Source: Diplolepis rosae (lineage: Eukaryota; Arthropoda; Insecta; Hymenoptera; Diplolepididae). From it: a DNA stretch of 64,000 nucleotides. The DNA lies in assembly GCA_030998225.1 (NCBI GenBank), contig JAPYXD010000727.1, positions 1,426,001 to 1,490,000 on the forward strand, written 5' to 3'. The notes under the pieces are model-generated. The model saw nothing but the letters and a program-made list of their open reading frames with translations, did no database searches and had not been told where the DNA came from. This document shows, in pieces, positions 44,750-57,604 of the stretch. A program made the translations under genes and the position numbers. Every line of letters starts with the position of its first letter. Positions within the stretch are counted from its first letter, which is position 1.

Positions 44750-45510
44750 GTGATTTAGATTTTGGGGAGTAGGCAAGTTATTTTTCTTCATAAAGGTAAA
44801 CAATGTTTGAATATTTAATGAATTGAACAAACATAGCTATCCATAAGAGTTTATACGAAGAATTTAATAAAATCCAGAATACACACATTCAAAATATTTT
44901 ATTTTCTAGAAGATAAATTCAGATTAACTATGTTAATGACTGTGTACAATTTTGTATTAATAAACATCAATAAAATGTAATAATATTATTGGAAATAATT
45001 AATTTTTTGTTTTAGTGATATAATTTTATTTGATGTCCCTGATTGGGGTCTGGACAAGCGAGCGTGTTTCTCGTTTTCAAGAGCTTATTTTTATCGAATT
45101 CAATTTGTTTCATCTCCGGCATCCTTTCTACATCTTGCCTTAAGCGTTCGTTCTGAACCCTTTACTCTTCGACTTTCTTTAATATAATGCGAAATTTCAT
45201 TAATGTCATCGATCAAATTTGTTATACACTTTGGTAGAAACCAATGCGTAAGAAAGAAAAATTCTCTTGTTCTGACACATAAAGAACAAAAGTCTCAAGG
45301 AGTCTTCTCCTGAATTCGTATGAGGAATGAATTTTCTCGTTCAGTTCACATTTCTCCTTTCAACAAATGCTTAAGTTCTGTAGTGATTGTGAAAGCGCGA
45401 AAATCTAGCGGGATTGTCAGATGTACCAGTACAGTAAAAGATTCAGGCGACTTTAATTATTCCGCTGCCTTCTAACATGCAATTAATTCCAAATGCGGTT
45501 TAGTTTAGCA

Positions 45511-46524
45511 TACACAGAGAGAAATTTTAGGTTTCACTGACCAAAGTTTTTTTGTTAAAATCGTCTTTACAAAAATTTTAAAGTTCTCATGACAATCATG
45601 GTAGTGGCTGTCATACATTGGAAAAGTGTTTACTCCAACTGCAAGGAACGTTACTGAGACCACGATTCTGGTACTTGAAATACCATAGCGCTGCGGTTAT
45701 AGGAACCAAAGTCCATCGTAAAGTCGCGCATAGAGTTTAGTTAAAATGACTAAGTCTACGGACAGTAAATACCCAGCCAAAATTATTTTTGAGGTTATAG
45801 GTATGGTTCTCTTAGTTATCAAAATACGAATTTAATTTGATTAGTGAAAATAAAGTTTCACCGAAAAGATCTAAGAAAAATAACCCGGTATAATGATATT
45901 TATGATAACTTTCGTCGATTAAGTTAAAAAATTGTCACTTTTTTCATCACCATAAACTTTATTTGACTGACTATAGTTTTGACAAAATACGACGAGACAG
46001 CAACATTGGAACGCATTGTATTGTCCCCGAACAAAATCGCTTATCATTTAGAAAGAATTGTCAAACTATATTTATAATAGAATTATTTACCTGATGATGC
46101 TTGGCACGGTGAAATATAGTCCAGGAATCGAGAACGAGAATCGGCAGGATTCAACTTAGGCTGCATATCTTTTTGGAAGTAACTACTTTAATAGTTGTCA
46201 CGACAGGCTTACCTCGTTGTAAAAAATGAAAGTTATACTTGATTTGTCTAGCGCAGCAGCGAACGCTGCGGTTGTAGTAACCAAAGGAGCTTGGCAGTAC
46301 ACATAAAGAAAATGTACGTGTACTAACCGTTGGGGTACGTATAAAGCTGATTCTAATCATCAACTTTGGTCACAACAACCGAATATACAAAAAAGTCCAA
46401 ATTACTGTTATGATAACTATAAAAGTAGTAGCTTCTCTCAACTTTTTTGGTCAAGGCAACTGCTGTACAAAAAATTTATGTGCTATGTGCACAGGAGGAA
46501 CCAAAGCCGATTTCTCTCAGTGTA
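45511..46524. repeat. Possible 1-kb element with short inverted ends
   Basis: TACACAGAGAGAAATT at the left and GATTTCTCTCAGTGTA at the right match in inverted orientation at 14 of 16 positions. GCTGCGGTT.TAG.AACCAAAG occurs twice inside in direct orientation (45691, 46265). Confidence 0.4.
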
Positions 46525-48989
46525 TGAAAAGCAAAAAATTGATTAGGTCTAAATACCCCTAAACGTAGGTGGTCATGATTGATGGTACCCATGAGACACT
46601 TCACAGAAATTATAAACCTTTATTCTTGTCCCGGCAACGAATTTTACAAAAATCAATGGGCATCGAGGATTTGGTGACAGAAACATCAGTTAATGTTTTG
46701 ATATTATTGTTAGAATAATAAAGTAGGAACTGAAGCTGTAGAAACTAATAGGAAATATGAATAGCTATTTCCAGACTGAATTTGAAGAACTTGGGATAAT
46801 TATTTTAGTTCCAGTCAACGATTTTCATAGTAATTTGTGTGTATATGAAACTTGACCACCGTACAGCGACAGTTATGATATTCAGATTTTTCAAAGAATA
46901 ATTTTGCACAACTTTTTACTGTAATGGCTGATAGAGTACATGACTAAATATATATATATATATATTTGCTGAAAATTAAAAACATATTACTGAAACTGAA
47001 AATGATCATGCCAAAAGTATTAAATATTTTTCACGAAAGACATTTAAAACTTACCATTCTTAAATTCATAAATTCTGCGGCACTTTTACAACTATTTTTA
47101 TAGCATGATGCACTTGTAGTATTAATATTTTTATTATTCTTTTAAAAGTAGCACTTGGACAGGTTTCACTATTACCGACGTAGTAAATAGCGAATAAACA
47201 TGCGCAAACCTATTCAAGCCGGTGCGAATTCGAAAAATACGCCTGAAAATGATCTTTTTGAATAGCAAATGTGCATGTTGGGCGGTATATAATTAACTGA
47301 AATAAACTCTATTGGAAGAACAGTACTCTCCTTGCACACTTTTTAAAAGAGAAAAGAAGCACCTGCGCACTGCGTATGCTCGTCAAAAATCGGGTTTACT
47401 CAAAACCAGAAGTACAGCACTTAAAGTAAAATGATTCATGTCAGGTCTCAAAGATGGAGTTCGGTCTTCTTACTATTCCTTCGTGGTTGGGCCACTTTGT
47501 GCAAATAGCATGATTCTGCAGACAGTACCTACCAAGATACTCCCTCCGTTGACCTCTTCCTCATCACATCCACTTCTTGAAGTCATACCCCATTTTCTTA
47601 TAATCTGGTCTCTTTTCTTTCTTTTTCTGTTTTTATTATTTTTACTCTGCATCCATATATCTTATTTTAATTCACCAGCAGCTTTAGCCCTTTAAAAGCA
47701 CGCGGTAAAGGTAGTCCAGAAGCGATCAAATGAGCAACTATAACAATTTTTCGAAAATGTTTCATGCGTGTTGCAAAATTCCGAATATTGTGTGGAAAAT
47801 TTGTTTCCGTTACAATTTACTATTAATACCTATAACGATTAGGAAAAAAAATGTTTTCCATTAATTTACAATCTTTATTTGACTCTCGGAGTATTTCTTT
47901 CGGCGAACTTAGGCAACCATCGCGCTGCGCCAATCACTCGGGATCCAATCGCGGACTCACCCGACGAGATGACAACTAATAGTGTTATCGTCAGCTGAGC
48001 GGAAATATGGATTCCACTTCCTTCTTATTCTTGTTTTCTGGCGTTTATTTCGAAATAAATTTCCGAGATATACGGTAAGATACGATTTTCAAAGAAAAAT
48101 TAATATTCTTATGAAATTTCCCAACGGTTCCATAGTTTTTCGCAAAGCCGAAACTAGAAAATTTTTCACAAATTGGTGATATTATGAGTTATGAGCCCAC
48201 GAAATGACTGTCCATAAGAGCCCATGTTAAAATTCCATATTTCGAGACGTGATAGTTCAAAATTTTATACGGTAAGGCCCAAAATGGCAGAGGACTTTTT
48301 GATCGGGAGAAGTCTAATTTATCTATACCTTAGTAAGCCGTGAATTTATGATTGATTCTAATACGTACATTAATCTGTTCCGCATTTTAATTACACTACT
48401 ACAGTGTTTGATATTAACGTGATATTTCTATGAGAGGTCAATAGCGCGAAAACGTATTATCTCAAAGTGTCCGTTTTTTTATACATTTGAAGAGTATAAA
48501 GTCTGCTACTTTTCCACCAAACCTCAACCTAAAAAGTTAAAAATTAACTGAGATATTAATTTGTTTAACAAAAGCTAAATTTCCCGGTTTTTCCGAATTT
48601 TCTCCGCTTCTAATTATCCAACCAGATCAAGCGACGGCTCATTTTGCCCGCAATTCAATTGTCTAGAATTTTTCAATTAATGTTATTGAGATTGGATAAT
48701 TACCTTCAATGTTATAAACCAAAAACTAAAGAATGTGCGATTTTTTGGTCTTGAATGTTGATAAAAAATTTATAAATCATATTTCGTTGTCCAAAACATG
48801 ACACAATTACTCTGTGACCAACCTTTCTTCTGATGGCGCAGTCCGTTTTCTGAAATAAATAATGTCATAAATCATTCATAATAAATGCCCTGTTGCTTGG
48901 ACTATCTGTCAAAATTTGAGCCAAATCTATTCATTAGTTTACAAGTTACATTGTCTGAAAGCAACCAACCTCCGAGTTTTTTTACAAAG

Positions 48990-50456
48990 ATGGAAAAAAG
49001 TGAATTTTGTGTGTTGATTAAACACTACTTTTAGCGTAGAAATCCCTAATAAGAAACCAAGACCAAGCTCGATAAATATTATTCGGACTCTGCTTCGTCG
49101 TATGGAATGGTTCAGAAGTGATTTACCGAATTTGGGTGTGTTTGTACGGGCACAGAAACCTTAGCAAGTCCAGGTCGCCTAAATGAGACCACTACACCTG
49201 AAATGATCAATAAAATCCATGTTATTGTTTTGAATGACCCAAAAGTGAAAGTGCGTGAGATAGCTGAGATCGTATCAATTTCAACTGATCGTGTGGTCGA
49301 TATTTTGCATACAGATTTGTGCATGAGGGAGCTCTATGCAAGATTGGTGCCGCGATTCCTCACAATCGACCAAAGACGCATTCGTGTGACCACTTCGGAG
49401 TAACATTTGGCTTACTTTAACCATAATACGAAAGAGTTTTTGCGTCGATTTGTGACGATGGATGAAACATGGATCCACCACTATATTTCAGAATCACGTG
49501 AAGGGTCAAAACAGTGGGTTAAACCTGGTGAAAGAACACCAAAGCGTCCGAAAACGCAACAATCGGCTGGGAAAGTTATGGTTAGTGTTTTTTGGGATGC
49601 ACATGGAGTAATCTTTATCGACTACCTTGAGAAAGGAAGGACGATTACTGTAGCATATTAAGCTGCATTATTGGATCGATTGGTTGACGAAATCAGGAAG
49701 AAACGGTCACATTTGAAGAAGAAAAAAATCCTTTTGCATTATGACAATGCACCATCTCACATATCGAACGTTGCAAGGCAATAAAACATAAATTGAGTTT
49801 CGAATCTTTTCTGGATCCACCGTTTTCTCCAGACCTGTCCCCCAGCGAATATTATCTGTTCCCAAACCTCTAGAAATGGTTGTATGGTAGGCGTTTTGAG
49901 TCAAACGAAGAGTGTAACATTGACAGAATGTTCTGGTGTTGATTGATTTATGAATGTATGGAAAAAACAAGGCGATTGGGGATGGCCATAAGTTTTCGTG
50001 AGAACCTTCTTCATCCCTTTTATCATGTCTACCGAAAACTACTTTATAGTTTATAACGGGCTATTGTATAGGTGCGTCGGCGTTAACAATGTCTGGAAGA
50101 CGTCTGGGCAACACATGCGACCGGGAAGCCCCGGTAACTGAAAAAGGGACTCTAGATGGGCGCGAAATAGGCGTCCCCGAGCTTATGAGTAGGGGTGAGC
50201 GAGGAAGTCTCGGGAGTCTCCTGGCCAACCTGGTACTGAGAGAAACGGTTCGCGCGCTGTGTGTATATACTTCACTAAATATACTTATAGTTTTAACGCA
50301 TTTTCATTATTTTCCCAAGTCCTTACCTATCCAATTAATTTCTCTTTTTAACAAAGAGGTTGAATGGGAAATAGAAGGGGAATTTGGAAGGCATAGAAAA
50401 ATAAAAATATCATTGGACCTGTTGTATCGAGCTAAAAGGAGAGTACATTGAGAAAT
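48990..50456 (+). pseudogene. Dead mariner transposase, split by an insertion
   Basis: From ATG 48990 (MEKSEFCVLIKHYF) the frame follows a mariner transposase: KTKLDKYYSDSASSYGMVQK, PEMINKIHVIVLNDPKVKV, FVTMDETWIHHY (first catalytic Asp), AGKVMVSVFWDAHGVIF, LLHYDNAPSH (second Asp), then after a frameshift SPDLSPSEYYLFPNL, where the usual third Asp (PSDY) is Glu. At least five stops interrupt the front part and one TAG follows the third motif. After GRRFESNEE an unrelated segment (49913-50349) intervenes, then EVEWEIEGEFG and, in a shifted frame, CCIELKGEYIEK with TAA at 50456. Family: mariner (Tc1/mariner, D34D). No activity is possible. Confidence 0.9.
49913..50349. mobile_element. 437-bp insertion within the mariner
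   Basis: It interrupts the transposase between SNEE and EVEWE. AACGAAGAG (49904-49912) and AACAAAGAG (50350-50358) flank it, suggesting a 9-base duplication with one change. Its centre (50090-50270) is GC-rich and open on the plus strand (MSGRRLGNTCDREAPV...), but no family is recognised. Confidence 0.55.
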
Positions 50457-53400
50457 AAAACCGATTTTTGCCAAAAAATAAATTCTTGTACATTTTATCA
50501 TGTCAATATCAAAAAACCTAGTATATTAGAAATGTGGAATAAGAGTCTATTTGATCATTGCATTGCATAATGGAATTTTAACTAAACGCGTTCAAATATT
50601 AATAGCACTAGATAAGAAACCGGTTGTTATATTTATCCGGATTTTGGTGTAAAATCTACATTTAAACCTAGAATTTGGGTAAATACACCACCAGATTCTA
50701 ATGTGAAATCTAAATTGAAAATACGAGCCTCTCAGTGTATAGTTATTACGCATTAATTCAAATGTATAGAATTAATTACTTCAATTTATGTTATAAGTTG
50801 CTCCCTAGACCATAGAATACAGTTTGCTTTGAAAAATATTTCAAAATTTTACGTTTAATACGTGAAAAATGTTTGAACCATGTGCTTGAATATTTATTTT
50901 CCTTATTTTATTTTTGAAAAAAAAAACAGACACTAGCCGAAACGTTCATATACAGGATAGACAATAAGTGATACTGGATTTGATAAAAGTTTGTCTAGTA
51001 GAAAGAGCATCTGGCTCGCCTGCCAAATGGGAAATAGCAAGCGTACGGATATGGACTGAGAATTTGTGGACACGGACCATCGCCTTCGGACTTTATGAAC
51101 CTGTGAACCAATGAGAGCTTCGAGAAAACCGAGAAGTGAAAATCGTTGAGATAATTATAATTAAGTTCTAAGGAAAATCATCCTTAAAAAAATTTGATTC
51201 AACCAAGAAAATTCGCGAAACCAAGTTTAAAAAATAAAATAGTCTCAGGTGATATTTTCTCGTCCCTACTTTAGATTAATTAAAAAGGTTTGGAAATCTA
51301 ATTTTAGAAAAACAATGTACACTTCAAATTCCTCATAGAAGAGATTGTTAGTTGCACAGAGTAATTATGTTAGAACAGGGAAAGCAATCGACGGTTCTGT
51401 AGATTTTACATATTTGTACAGAAAATTGGTAAATTGTGCTGAAATATCTGTTGAATAAAATTAGCTATACAGGCTGAGTTTTGTTTTCCGCAAAATCAAC
51501 TTCAAAAATTTTAAAACCATTCCTGGAGCTCAGTGCGTTTACAAGAAATTCCTGAATGCTAGTACGCATGCCCTCAGTACTAATAACAATGACATAAAAC
51601 GAAAAATTGTTATTCTCAAAGCAATGTATGGGATTCAATCTTTTTTACGACTATCTCACGCATGTGCAATACCGCTTGAAGTTATTTCCTAAAGTACTGT
51701 GCGAACCAAAAAATTCAACAAGAGACATAAAAATTCAGGTCAGAAATAAGTTACTTTTAGGTATAAGCAGAGTGTTTTATGAAAATTTTTTAATTACTAA
51801 AAGTGATAAAATGTTAATCGGTCTCAAGGGTGGTATTTATTGCTTCTATTTTTTTCGTTCGTTACCTGGTCTAAGGATGAATTTCGTCTCTTAGAAGAAT
51901 TTTCTTTATAATATTTGGTTTAACTATTCCTTAAACGATTCGTCACAAGTTTAGATCTTAGACATCTCAACTTCTATATCATATAATAAAAGCATTTATT
52001 TTAGGCCTAAAATGGACTCGTTGACGGGTTTCTCTGCCTTAGGATAGCGCCCCAAGCTTGGTAAATATGATATCATTAACGAGGCTAAAGGCTAAAGTGC
52101 TGAGTTGAGACTAACTCTATCCACCCTACACTCCTTACGTTCACGACCATCCAATTGTCCATCTTTAGCTTTTTTGTACCCCTTCAAGATCAATGCGTCG
52201 ATTTGCAATCCTCCCTACTCCACGTAAACGGAGAAAACTGATTGGTCGTACCATCAAAAATTTTGTTGCCTCCAAAAAAAAATTTGATTGCTATGCAGCT
52301 AACAAAAAGTTTTTTCGGGTCATCGAAATTTTCTTGTTGAACCATTTGGTTCATGCGATCAAACAATTTTATGGGGGTGAAAAATTTATTTTGTATAGTA
52401 TAGCAATTACGATAAGAGATATATCAAAAGTGATAAAATCATCGGAATTTTCTAAAAGAGGAGGGTCCTTGAAGGTCCTTAACTAACTTTAGAGATTAGG
52501 AACTCAGGACGGAATCTGATAGGGTCACCGTCAGTTTTTTCTATAGACTAAAAACTCGGGTCAGGATTATATAAAAATCTAATTTTAACAAAAAATAGAT
52601 AATATAGACGACTTAACCAAAAGCTTTCAACAAAATAATTTATTTGAAAGAAATAAGCATTTTTGTGATACCAAATTTTTTTTTAGTAATTAGATCTAAA
52701 TTTTTGTAATGCTAACAAATTATACTCAACAAATCTATTTTTTGTGGTAAATATTACACAAAGTATTTTGTTAAATCACCAAACTGCTGTTGAAAAAATA
52801 ATAATTTCATACAAAAAATATCGATTTGATTTGATTGAGAACAATCTTATTTGCTTATGTGGTCCTCTTTTTCAGTCAGGTAAGAAGAGGTTGATTGAAT
52901 AGAATTAAAATGTTTTAATGTGATGAAATTCCGTTTTTAGATTTATAATCGAATCCCCTGTGATTCTTCGGAAGAGACTGAAAAGCATTCATATGATTTT
53001 GATTATTAAAACGGAATTGAATCGTATCAGTTTCAATGCCCTACTAAAAAAGGACGCTTTAAAATTTATCATTGAATGAAATATCCTAAAAAATATAAAA
53101 ATAAATGAAAATTCATTGATGTCCATGGGAAGGTACACCAGTTTCTTGTAGCCAAATCTCAAATATTCGTGTTCGAATCTAATTTTTATTTACTAGTAAG
53201 AAAAAAGCAACTGCACTTATCGTGTCAACGGTTAAACTTTGTTCGATACAGAACGTTTTCAAAAGAAAAGATAAATTCACTTTACACTATCAAGTTTTAC
53301 CTTGTTTAATTCACAATTCACTGATGAGGTTACCAATATTTGAGATTATACTGGCATATGTACTTGTATATTGGCGATATTTTACGGAGTTTAGCACTTT

Positions 53401-53482
53401 CGTCTGGCAACTGACATATGTGACACCATGACAGCGACTTAATGTTATCAAAAGTGGTCTGCCTGTCGGCTATTTGCTTCTG
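50457..53482. other. AT-rich DNA without recognised genes
   Basis: Open frames here (for example 51607-51894, 52193-52486) have no recognisable domains and look like chance frames. Confidence 0.4.
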
Positions 53483-53486
53483 TTAA

Positions 53487-53689
53487 GGTCGTGTGGTAGA
53501 CTCTGACGTCACCAATTACATACGACCACTTCATTAATAAAATAATAATTTAAATAGACTTTCCGGAGAAGACAGCAATGCAAAAAAATGTAACGTATTA
53601 CTGTCTCCTCCAGAAGATTTGATCAAATTATTATTTTAATTATAAAGCGGTCGTATATAATTGGTGACGTCAAAGCCTACCACACAGCC
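53487..53689. mobile_element. TTAA-flanked MITE (203 bp)
   Basis: TTAA at 53483-53486 and 53690-53693. Ends GGTCGTGTGGTAGACTCTGA and AGCCTACCACACAGCC; inner GACGTCACCAATTACATACG against the inverted copy at 53651-53671. Confidence 0.85.
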
Positions 53690-53920
53690 TTAAATGGTGA
53701 ACACTCATTGTCTTCTGTTGATGGATGAATTCAAATTATATAATATTACATAATAGTAGCCAATAAGTGTTCAACATTCAACGAAAGTGAAGAGCCGACA
53801 ATGATTAAATTTATAATTTTGCATGACTAGTTTCAAAAGAACAATTTTGATACAAGAAAATTTAAGGATTAAAATATATGCATTAAAACTCAAAACATTT
53901 AATTCCACAATAGGCATTAA

Positions 53921-54630
53921 GGGGGTCGTCTAGTGTGACGGGTCAAAAAAATCGGTTTTTTTTTTCATAATTCACGTCTAAAATGACTTTTTTGAAGAAG
54001 AGGAAGGTATACTCTATGGTCCAGGCATAGCAGATTGATGGTGAGACAATTTTTTTATTATGAATAATGTACACCAACTTTAAAACGCGTTTTTCACAAA
54101 ACACGTTTTTTCAAAACTGCTGTTACGATATCTCAAAAACTATTTTACTATTAATGTTCAACTTTTTACAGCATCTTTAGTACATGTCCAACTATAAATT
54201 AAACTAAAATAATTAAGATTGCTTCGTTAGTTTTTTTTTTTAATTATACAGACGTGAAAAATAGTCGAAAAACTAAGATTTTTTTTTTGGTGAAGCAAAA
54301 AAATACTTTTTTTTTGGAATTCGAACTTTCTTTTAGTTCATTTTGCAGTTTTAAGTCTCAGGAATAAAATGGCGTTCGGTTTTTTGATTTCAGATAATTA
54401 GAACGCCCGGAATCATGGCAGCAGTGGAGCAACTTTTTTTTTTTACGTCTTCCTGTTGAGCGGTGCACCTCCGAAATTATTCAATATATTGGCTTCAAAA
54501 AATTAAAAAAGTTTGTCCAAATGTACTGAAAGAAGAAATAAAATTTAAAAATTATTTTACTTGAACGGTTTTTTAAATAATGACTGTCAAAAAAAGCATA
54601 AAAATACGGCCTTCACACTAGACGACCCCC
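53921..54630. mobile_element. TTAA-flanked element (710 bp) with coding remnant
   Basis: TTAA at 53917-53920 and 54631-54634. Ends GGGGGTCGTCTAGTGTGA and CACACTAGACGACCCCC. Near its left end the plus strand reads FFEEEEGILYGPGIAD and stop (about 53988-54041), matching [14 protein letters not shown] and stop in the Hem-intron element 27038-27931. Confidence 0.8.
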
Positions 54631-54639
54631 TTAACTGGC

Positions 54640-55035
54640 ATTCAATTTTCAGATCACTTGGAGTAATTCAATCGCAATCACTGTCTTGCAATTTTTAGTT
54701 CCTCAAAACGCATTGACTAGCATTTAATTTTGATGTCACCTAACAGCATGGGCCCTTTTCAATCTGAATCCCAGAAAAAGCATTGGCACGCATTCAATTT
54801 AAAAGTCACCTGATAGCATTGAATCGCATTAATTTTGTCTCATTTTTAATTCCGGTCAATAGTATTAAAAAGAATTCATTTGTATTGAACAGTGGGTTGG
54901 ATTGAAATGAAGCAAATTGAATTCTATCAAACGCATTAACTAGCATTCGGAAAGAAACAGAATTGGTTCGGCATTTAAATGAATTGATTTGTTTAACATT
55001 TTAAATGCCGTTTAATTTATTCCAATCCACCTCTT
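54640..55035. repeat. Degenerate periodic repeat
   Basis: GCATT-based phrases recur (ACTGGCATTCAATTTTCAG, GACTAGCATTTAATTTTGAT, GGCACGCATTCAATTTAAAA, AACTAGCATTCGG), with GTCACCT twice. GGTTGGATTGAAATGAA near 54896 pairs loosely with TTATTCCAATCCACC at its right end. Confidence 0.45.
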
Positions 55036-57604
55036 CTCACTGACAGCGGAAAACTATGTCCTGAATGCGGATTTCTGACGTATCGATAGCGAACAATTTT
55101 CTTGGAGCTTAGGGGATTTTTGCGAGCAACAGCACTCTATGGTCTGGTTCATCGAACATTGACGTGCCAAAAGTCTATCAAAACTCGGTAAAATAAATAT
55201 TTTAAGCTGGGACTCGAAATGGCAGAATGCTGGGATTTTTCGCTAGGGATGAGGGGCTCACTAGTGTGCAGAGGCGTTCATGAGAGACCAAAAGGTATTT
55301 ATCTACCCGTTTCGACTGTCGGTAACATAAATAGGATACATCTTCGGAATGACGTTTTTTATGAATTCACAAGGGAGAGGGTTTATGCTATGTGCTATGC
55401 ATTTATATACCTAAAAAACTGGATAAAAACAGGAAAACCTAATTCAATTTCATTATCTTGTATAATATTAATATTATGAACTAATTACTAATTGTTTCAA
55501 AACCATTGCAGTCGATTATATCAATCATTTGAAGAGTGTATCACTCACCGTGATAATTGAATTCTACTATATCGACCTTATCAACCTGTGTTTTAGAATT
55601 AACTTAACCTCATTCAAGAATGGATGGAATTTTCAATATATTTGAAAAAAGGAACGCTTTGACTCCGCTGCATATTGAGCGTACAGTAATATTTTTATGC
55701 ATTGAAAAAAAGTTTTGGCGTTAAATTACAGTTGACTGTGAATTCATTACACAGCCAATAAAATCTCTTTCTTAAATCACGTGAAATTATATAGTGGTCG
55801 ACTGTAATAATATATCGTAAATTATTTTGTAAAATAGCAGAAATTATAAATTTTTTTTTGTAAAATTACTACGTATTTAGATGGAATTTTTTTTACTCAT
55901 ACGAAACGTTAAAAAATTCGATTTCATCAACCGGATAGTGATTTTACATTCCAGTGTAATTCAACGCCAAGAACAAAAATTGATTAAATGTCTGACGCTT
56001 ATTACACAGTTGTTAATATAACACGGAGGAAAATTAAATGATCGGATGACAACGGCAGGCTAAAACAGGCTGGTATAGGGACTGAAAGAGAAGTCTGAAA
56101 ATGTTAATAATTGTGTCAACTTGCCAATTTCGATAGCCTAAACATTGACGAATGTGGTGTCGAATGAAGGGCTAATGTTCCGGGCTGGGGGGGGGGGGGG
56201 GTCACTATTGCCTTGATTGTCGTCCCGAGCGGTCGCTCGCATTTTTAATCTGTCCAAGTATTCCTTCTCATATGTAATTTCGTGTTCACGAATCACGAGT
56301 AATTCTCTAATACAATCATCATTTATCTGAAATAAAAGGATTTGGATTATTTATCCTTAGAAAACAGTAGCTTAAAATATACTGTTTGCTTATGTATAAA
56401 GTGTCATGGGTGATAAAAATACTTTTAAGGAAATGAAATTGATATAAAAGACGAATTGTAATGGACGCTCGTAAAACACGTGTTTGCGAGCGAAACGTTA
56501 TAGAGCTGGCGTTATCGTGAACGAGTGTTCCTTTGCTGTTTACTGGTAAGTCGCAAAGATAGAAAAGAAGAAAAGCAAAGGTGAGAGGCGGGAGTGGAAA
56601 AGGTGTGATGGTTCTGGACGAAAAGATTCGAGTTCGAGGCTGGGTAAGATTGAATGTTCCCTCGGTTCTCGTAATACTACTTGCTGCATGATATCGTACA
56701 TGCATAAGTACACCGTATAGGTTTTCGTACTTGTATACTTGTGAATGCCAGAATTGCTTTTACAGTTTCTGGCTCCTTGGAATGCGTGTATGTTCATGCC
56801 ACGTCGGCTATTTACAAGAGGTACTTCTGCTGTCGGACTTTAAATTCAGTTCGGTACATCTGGAACGCTGCGGATTAACTTTAAAATGCATGAATTCTTT
56901 AGTTTGTATTCTCATCGGTGGTTGGGTCAGAGAGGGTGAGGATTAGTTCACTTTCCGTTTTTATTTGTTTCATTTTATAAGAAGAAGAAGGTGAAAATAT
57001 TTTTATAGTAATAGCATATTAATGCTTACAGTGCACGGAAAAAACAGTATAATTGCGAGAACTGTATTTTGATCTCAGAACCAGAAAATATTGTTATCAG
57101 ACTAATGCTACCGAATGGTCTTCAGAATTATACCAGTATAGTCGTATAGCGTGTGCATGTGAAGCAATGTATAGGTCGCTCGGAAAACTAGTATAGTTGT
57201 TTCACCTATATAACGCATACGTCGAGACACTATATACCGGTACAAGTCTAACAACTACACTTATATCGTTGCATAAACAAAATTATAATGGTACGACGAC
57301 AAAATACGCATTTCGGCGTGTCACACATTCAATTTCCAAATCATACCAATATCGTATAATCACGACAGCTATTTTGCTGAACTAAAATTGTGTATAGTCT
57401 TCTCAACTATACTGTTTTATGTGTGTTGTTTAGAGTCAAATTTATCGTTTTTAGTATAAAAGTAAGGTAAAAGGCGAACCTTCTCAAACCAATGAGGAGA
57501 GCCCTCTGTAGTGACAAACATCAGTAGTTTAACGCGATTATCTCTTTTAAGTTGGGTTCGTGCATTAATTTTGATGGATTTTTTTGTAAAATTACGGCTT
57601 TATT
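55036..57604. other. Gene-poor stretch
   Basis: No gene is recognised. A weak inverted pair lies near 55712 (TTGGCGTTAAATTACAGT) and 55970 (GTGTAATTCAACGCCAA). A G15 run lies at 56187-56201. Confidence 0.4.

Larger units (their letters stand above)
43178..48989. other. Gene-poor AT-rich stretch
   Basis: No host gene is recognised. It holds two probable foldbacks (44593-44749, 45511-46524) and a (TA)n tract near 46947. A less AT-rich piece at 47440-47600 and another at 47890-47990 are unexplained. Confidence 0.4.

Noticed and set aside
55219..55479. 86-codon plus-strand frame
   Set aside because: No recognised motif, weak start context, and no neighbouring exon.
56187..56201. G15 run as a quadruplex or signal
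   Set aside because: A single homopolymer without spaced G-tracts; may also be an assembly-sensitive site.
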